Shown here: piece by piece, positions 62,958 to 64,000 of the stretch
Layout: every line of letters begins with the position of its first letter
How positions within the stretch are numbered: position 1 is the stretch's first letter
Assembly (NCBI RefSeq): GCF_017874615.1
Contig: NZ_JAGIKV010000012.1
Span: forward strand, 62,001 to 126,000
Reading direction: 5' to 3'
Length of the DNA: 64,000 nt
Origin: Paenibacillus xylanexedens
GTDB taxonomy: Bacteria > Bacillota > Bacilli > Paenibacillales > Paenibacillaceae
Made by a program: the position numbers and the translations under genes
Notes under the pieces: generated by a model
What the model was told of the DNA's origin: nothing
The model's database searches: none
Seen by the model: the letters and a program-made list of their open reading frames with translations, nothing else

Positions 62958-64000
62958 ATGGACAAATGGTTCAAACTTAAAGAACGAGGCACGACCATCC
63001 CCACAGAAATTATCGCAGGGGTTACAACATTTTTCACAATGGTATACATAGTTATCGTAAACCCAGGAATACTCAGCAGCACAGGCATGGACTTTAACGG
63101 AGTATTCATAGCAACGGTACTGGCAAGTATCGTGGGAACTCTGATTATGGGAATATGGTCCAATTATCCAATCGTCATCGCGCCGGGTATGGGCCTGAAT
63201 GCATTCTTTGCCTATAGCGTAGTTGCCGGATATGGCGTATCTTGGCAGGTTGCACTGGGAGCTGTATTTATAGCAGGGATTCTGTTTATTATTTTATCAC
63301 TGACTTCATTCCGTTACATGTTGCTTGATGCAATTCCTGCTAGCTTAAAACATGCCATAACCGCAGGGATCGGATTGTTTATTACAACGGTAGGTTTGCA
63401 AAATGCCGGGATTATTGCCGATTCAGAATCGAATTTGATTACGATCGGGAACTTGGCTGAGCCGATGGCTTATCTGACCATTATCGGATTGATTATTACC
63501 GTTGTGCTGATGGCTTACAATGTGAAAGGTTACCTTTTCATCGGAATGGTGGTAACAGCGATACTTGCCTGGATCATGGGACTATTCCAAATGCCGGAAT
63601 CGATTGTATCCATGCCGCAAGGCCTCGCTTCAACGGCTTTGCAACTGGATCTGGCAGGGGTATTCTCGAATGGTTTATATACAATCATATTTACCTTCTT
63701 GTTGATCACACTGTTTGATACGACGGGCACGATGCTCGGCGTTGCTGAACAAGCAGGATTGCTTAAGGATGGTAAATTTCCACGTTCGCGTGGCGCATTA
63801 TTGGCAGATGCCGTAGGAACAACTAGTGGTGCTTTACTCGGAACAAGTCCAACATCGGCTTACATCGAGTCCAGCACAGGGGTAGCTGCAGGAGGAAGAA
63901 CGGGACTGACAGCGGTAACGGTAAGTGTGCTGCTTGCGCTGACCTTGTTCTTCACACCGATCGTAAGTGTAATATCAAGCATTCCGGCGATCACTTCTCC
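62958..64000 (+). CDS. NCS2-family purine permease (guanine/hypoxanthine type), cut by the window end
   Basis: The first 347 codons of a polytopic permease. The start MDKWFKLKERGTTIPTEIIA, the AzgA-like IVIAPGMGLNAFFAYSVV, and LLGTSPTSAYIESSTGVAAG are typical of the PbuG/PbuO guanine-hypoxanthine group of the NCS2 (AzgA-like) family. The full length is usually about 430-440, so roughly 90 residues lie outside the window. It imports purine bases with protons. GGAGG lies 11 bases before the ATG. Control is probably by the attenuator just upstream. Confidence 0.92.
   Translation, partial: MDKWFKLKERGTTIPTEIIAGVTTFFTMVYIVIVNPGILSSTGMDFNGVFIATVLASIVGTLIMGIWSNYPIVIAPGMGLNAFFAYSVVAGYGVSWQVALGAVFIAGILFIILSLTSFRYMLLDAIPASLKHAITAGIGLFITTVGLQNAGIIADSESNLITIGNLAEPMAYLTIIGLIITVVLMAYNVKGYLFIGMVVTAILAWIMGLFQMPESIVSMPQGLASTALQLDLAGVFSNGLYTIIFTFLLITLFDTTGTMLGVAEQAGLLKDGKFPRSRGALLADAVGTTSGALLGTSPTSAYIESSTGVAAGGRTGLTAVTVSVLLALTLFFTPIVSVISSIPAITS

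Overview
The window looks like a Paenibacillus chromosome (inference). The reasons are several S-layer-homology (SLH) proteins, two YesM/YesN plus LplB/YtcP sugar-ABC clusters, a classical lichenase, a PdxR/PdxS pair, Shine-Dalgarno sites of the AGGAGG type and frequent GTG/TTG starts. I see no rRNA, tRNA or CRISPR array.

Layout. (1) 1-4.1 kb: an SLH-anchored tandem metallophosphoesterase, probably cut at its 5' end by the window edge. (2) 4.2-15 kb: unlinked housekeeping and accessory genes (WYL regulator, VOC protein, GNAT, AraC, methionine aminopeptidase, DUF418 protein, DinB, YcaQ-type glycosylase, methyltransferase) with decayed genes among them. (3) 15-20 kb: an ArsR/aldo-keto reductase pair, then a 3.5 kb block holding a ribbon-helix-helix protein and a full-length DNA polymerase sliding-clamp paralogue, bounded by a 51-bp direct repeat. 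(4) 20-29.7 kb: a sugar-uptake locus (sensor kinase and response regulator on the minus strand; two permeases, a lipoprotein binding protein and two GH43-type beta-galactan enzymes on the plus strand). A 100-bp palindromic element sits inside the transporter operon.

(5) 30404-37646: a complete Tn3-family transposon with 40-bp perfect terminal inverted repeats and a TGTAA target duplication. It carries a CocE/NonD-type hydrolase and a TetR regulator as cargo. Its tyrosine recombinase and transposase genes are both broken. (6) 37.7-49.7 kb: DinG-like helicase, PdxR and PdxS, an iron-siderophore binding lipoprotein and an AraC regulator that each have a Fur-like box, a cupin, an OmpR-type two-component system, an SLH protein and an ankyrin lipoprotein. 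(7) 49.9-62.6 kb: a mixed-linkage beta-glucan locus: secreted lichenase with a cre-like site, binding protein, a second YesM/YesN pair, two permeases and a 1485-residue SLH-anchored laminarinase. The promoters of the binding-protein gene and the permease operon share a 16-bp motif at the same distance from the -10 box, the probable target of the local response regulator. (8) 62.7-64 kb: an NCS2 purine permease, cut by the window end, behind a strong promoter and a leader able to form mutually exclusive terminator and antiterminator hairpins.

The carbohydrate loci share one logic. Secreted or wall-bound enzymes cut a polysaccharide outside the cell, a lipoprotein catches the oligosaccharide, two permeases import it (the ATPase is encoded elsewhere, as is usual for this ABC class), and a membrane kinase with an AraC-type response regulator sets expression.
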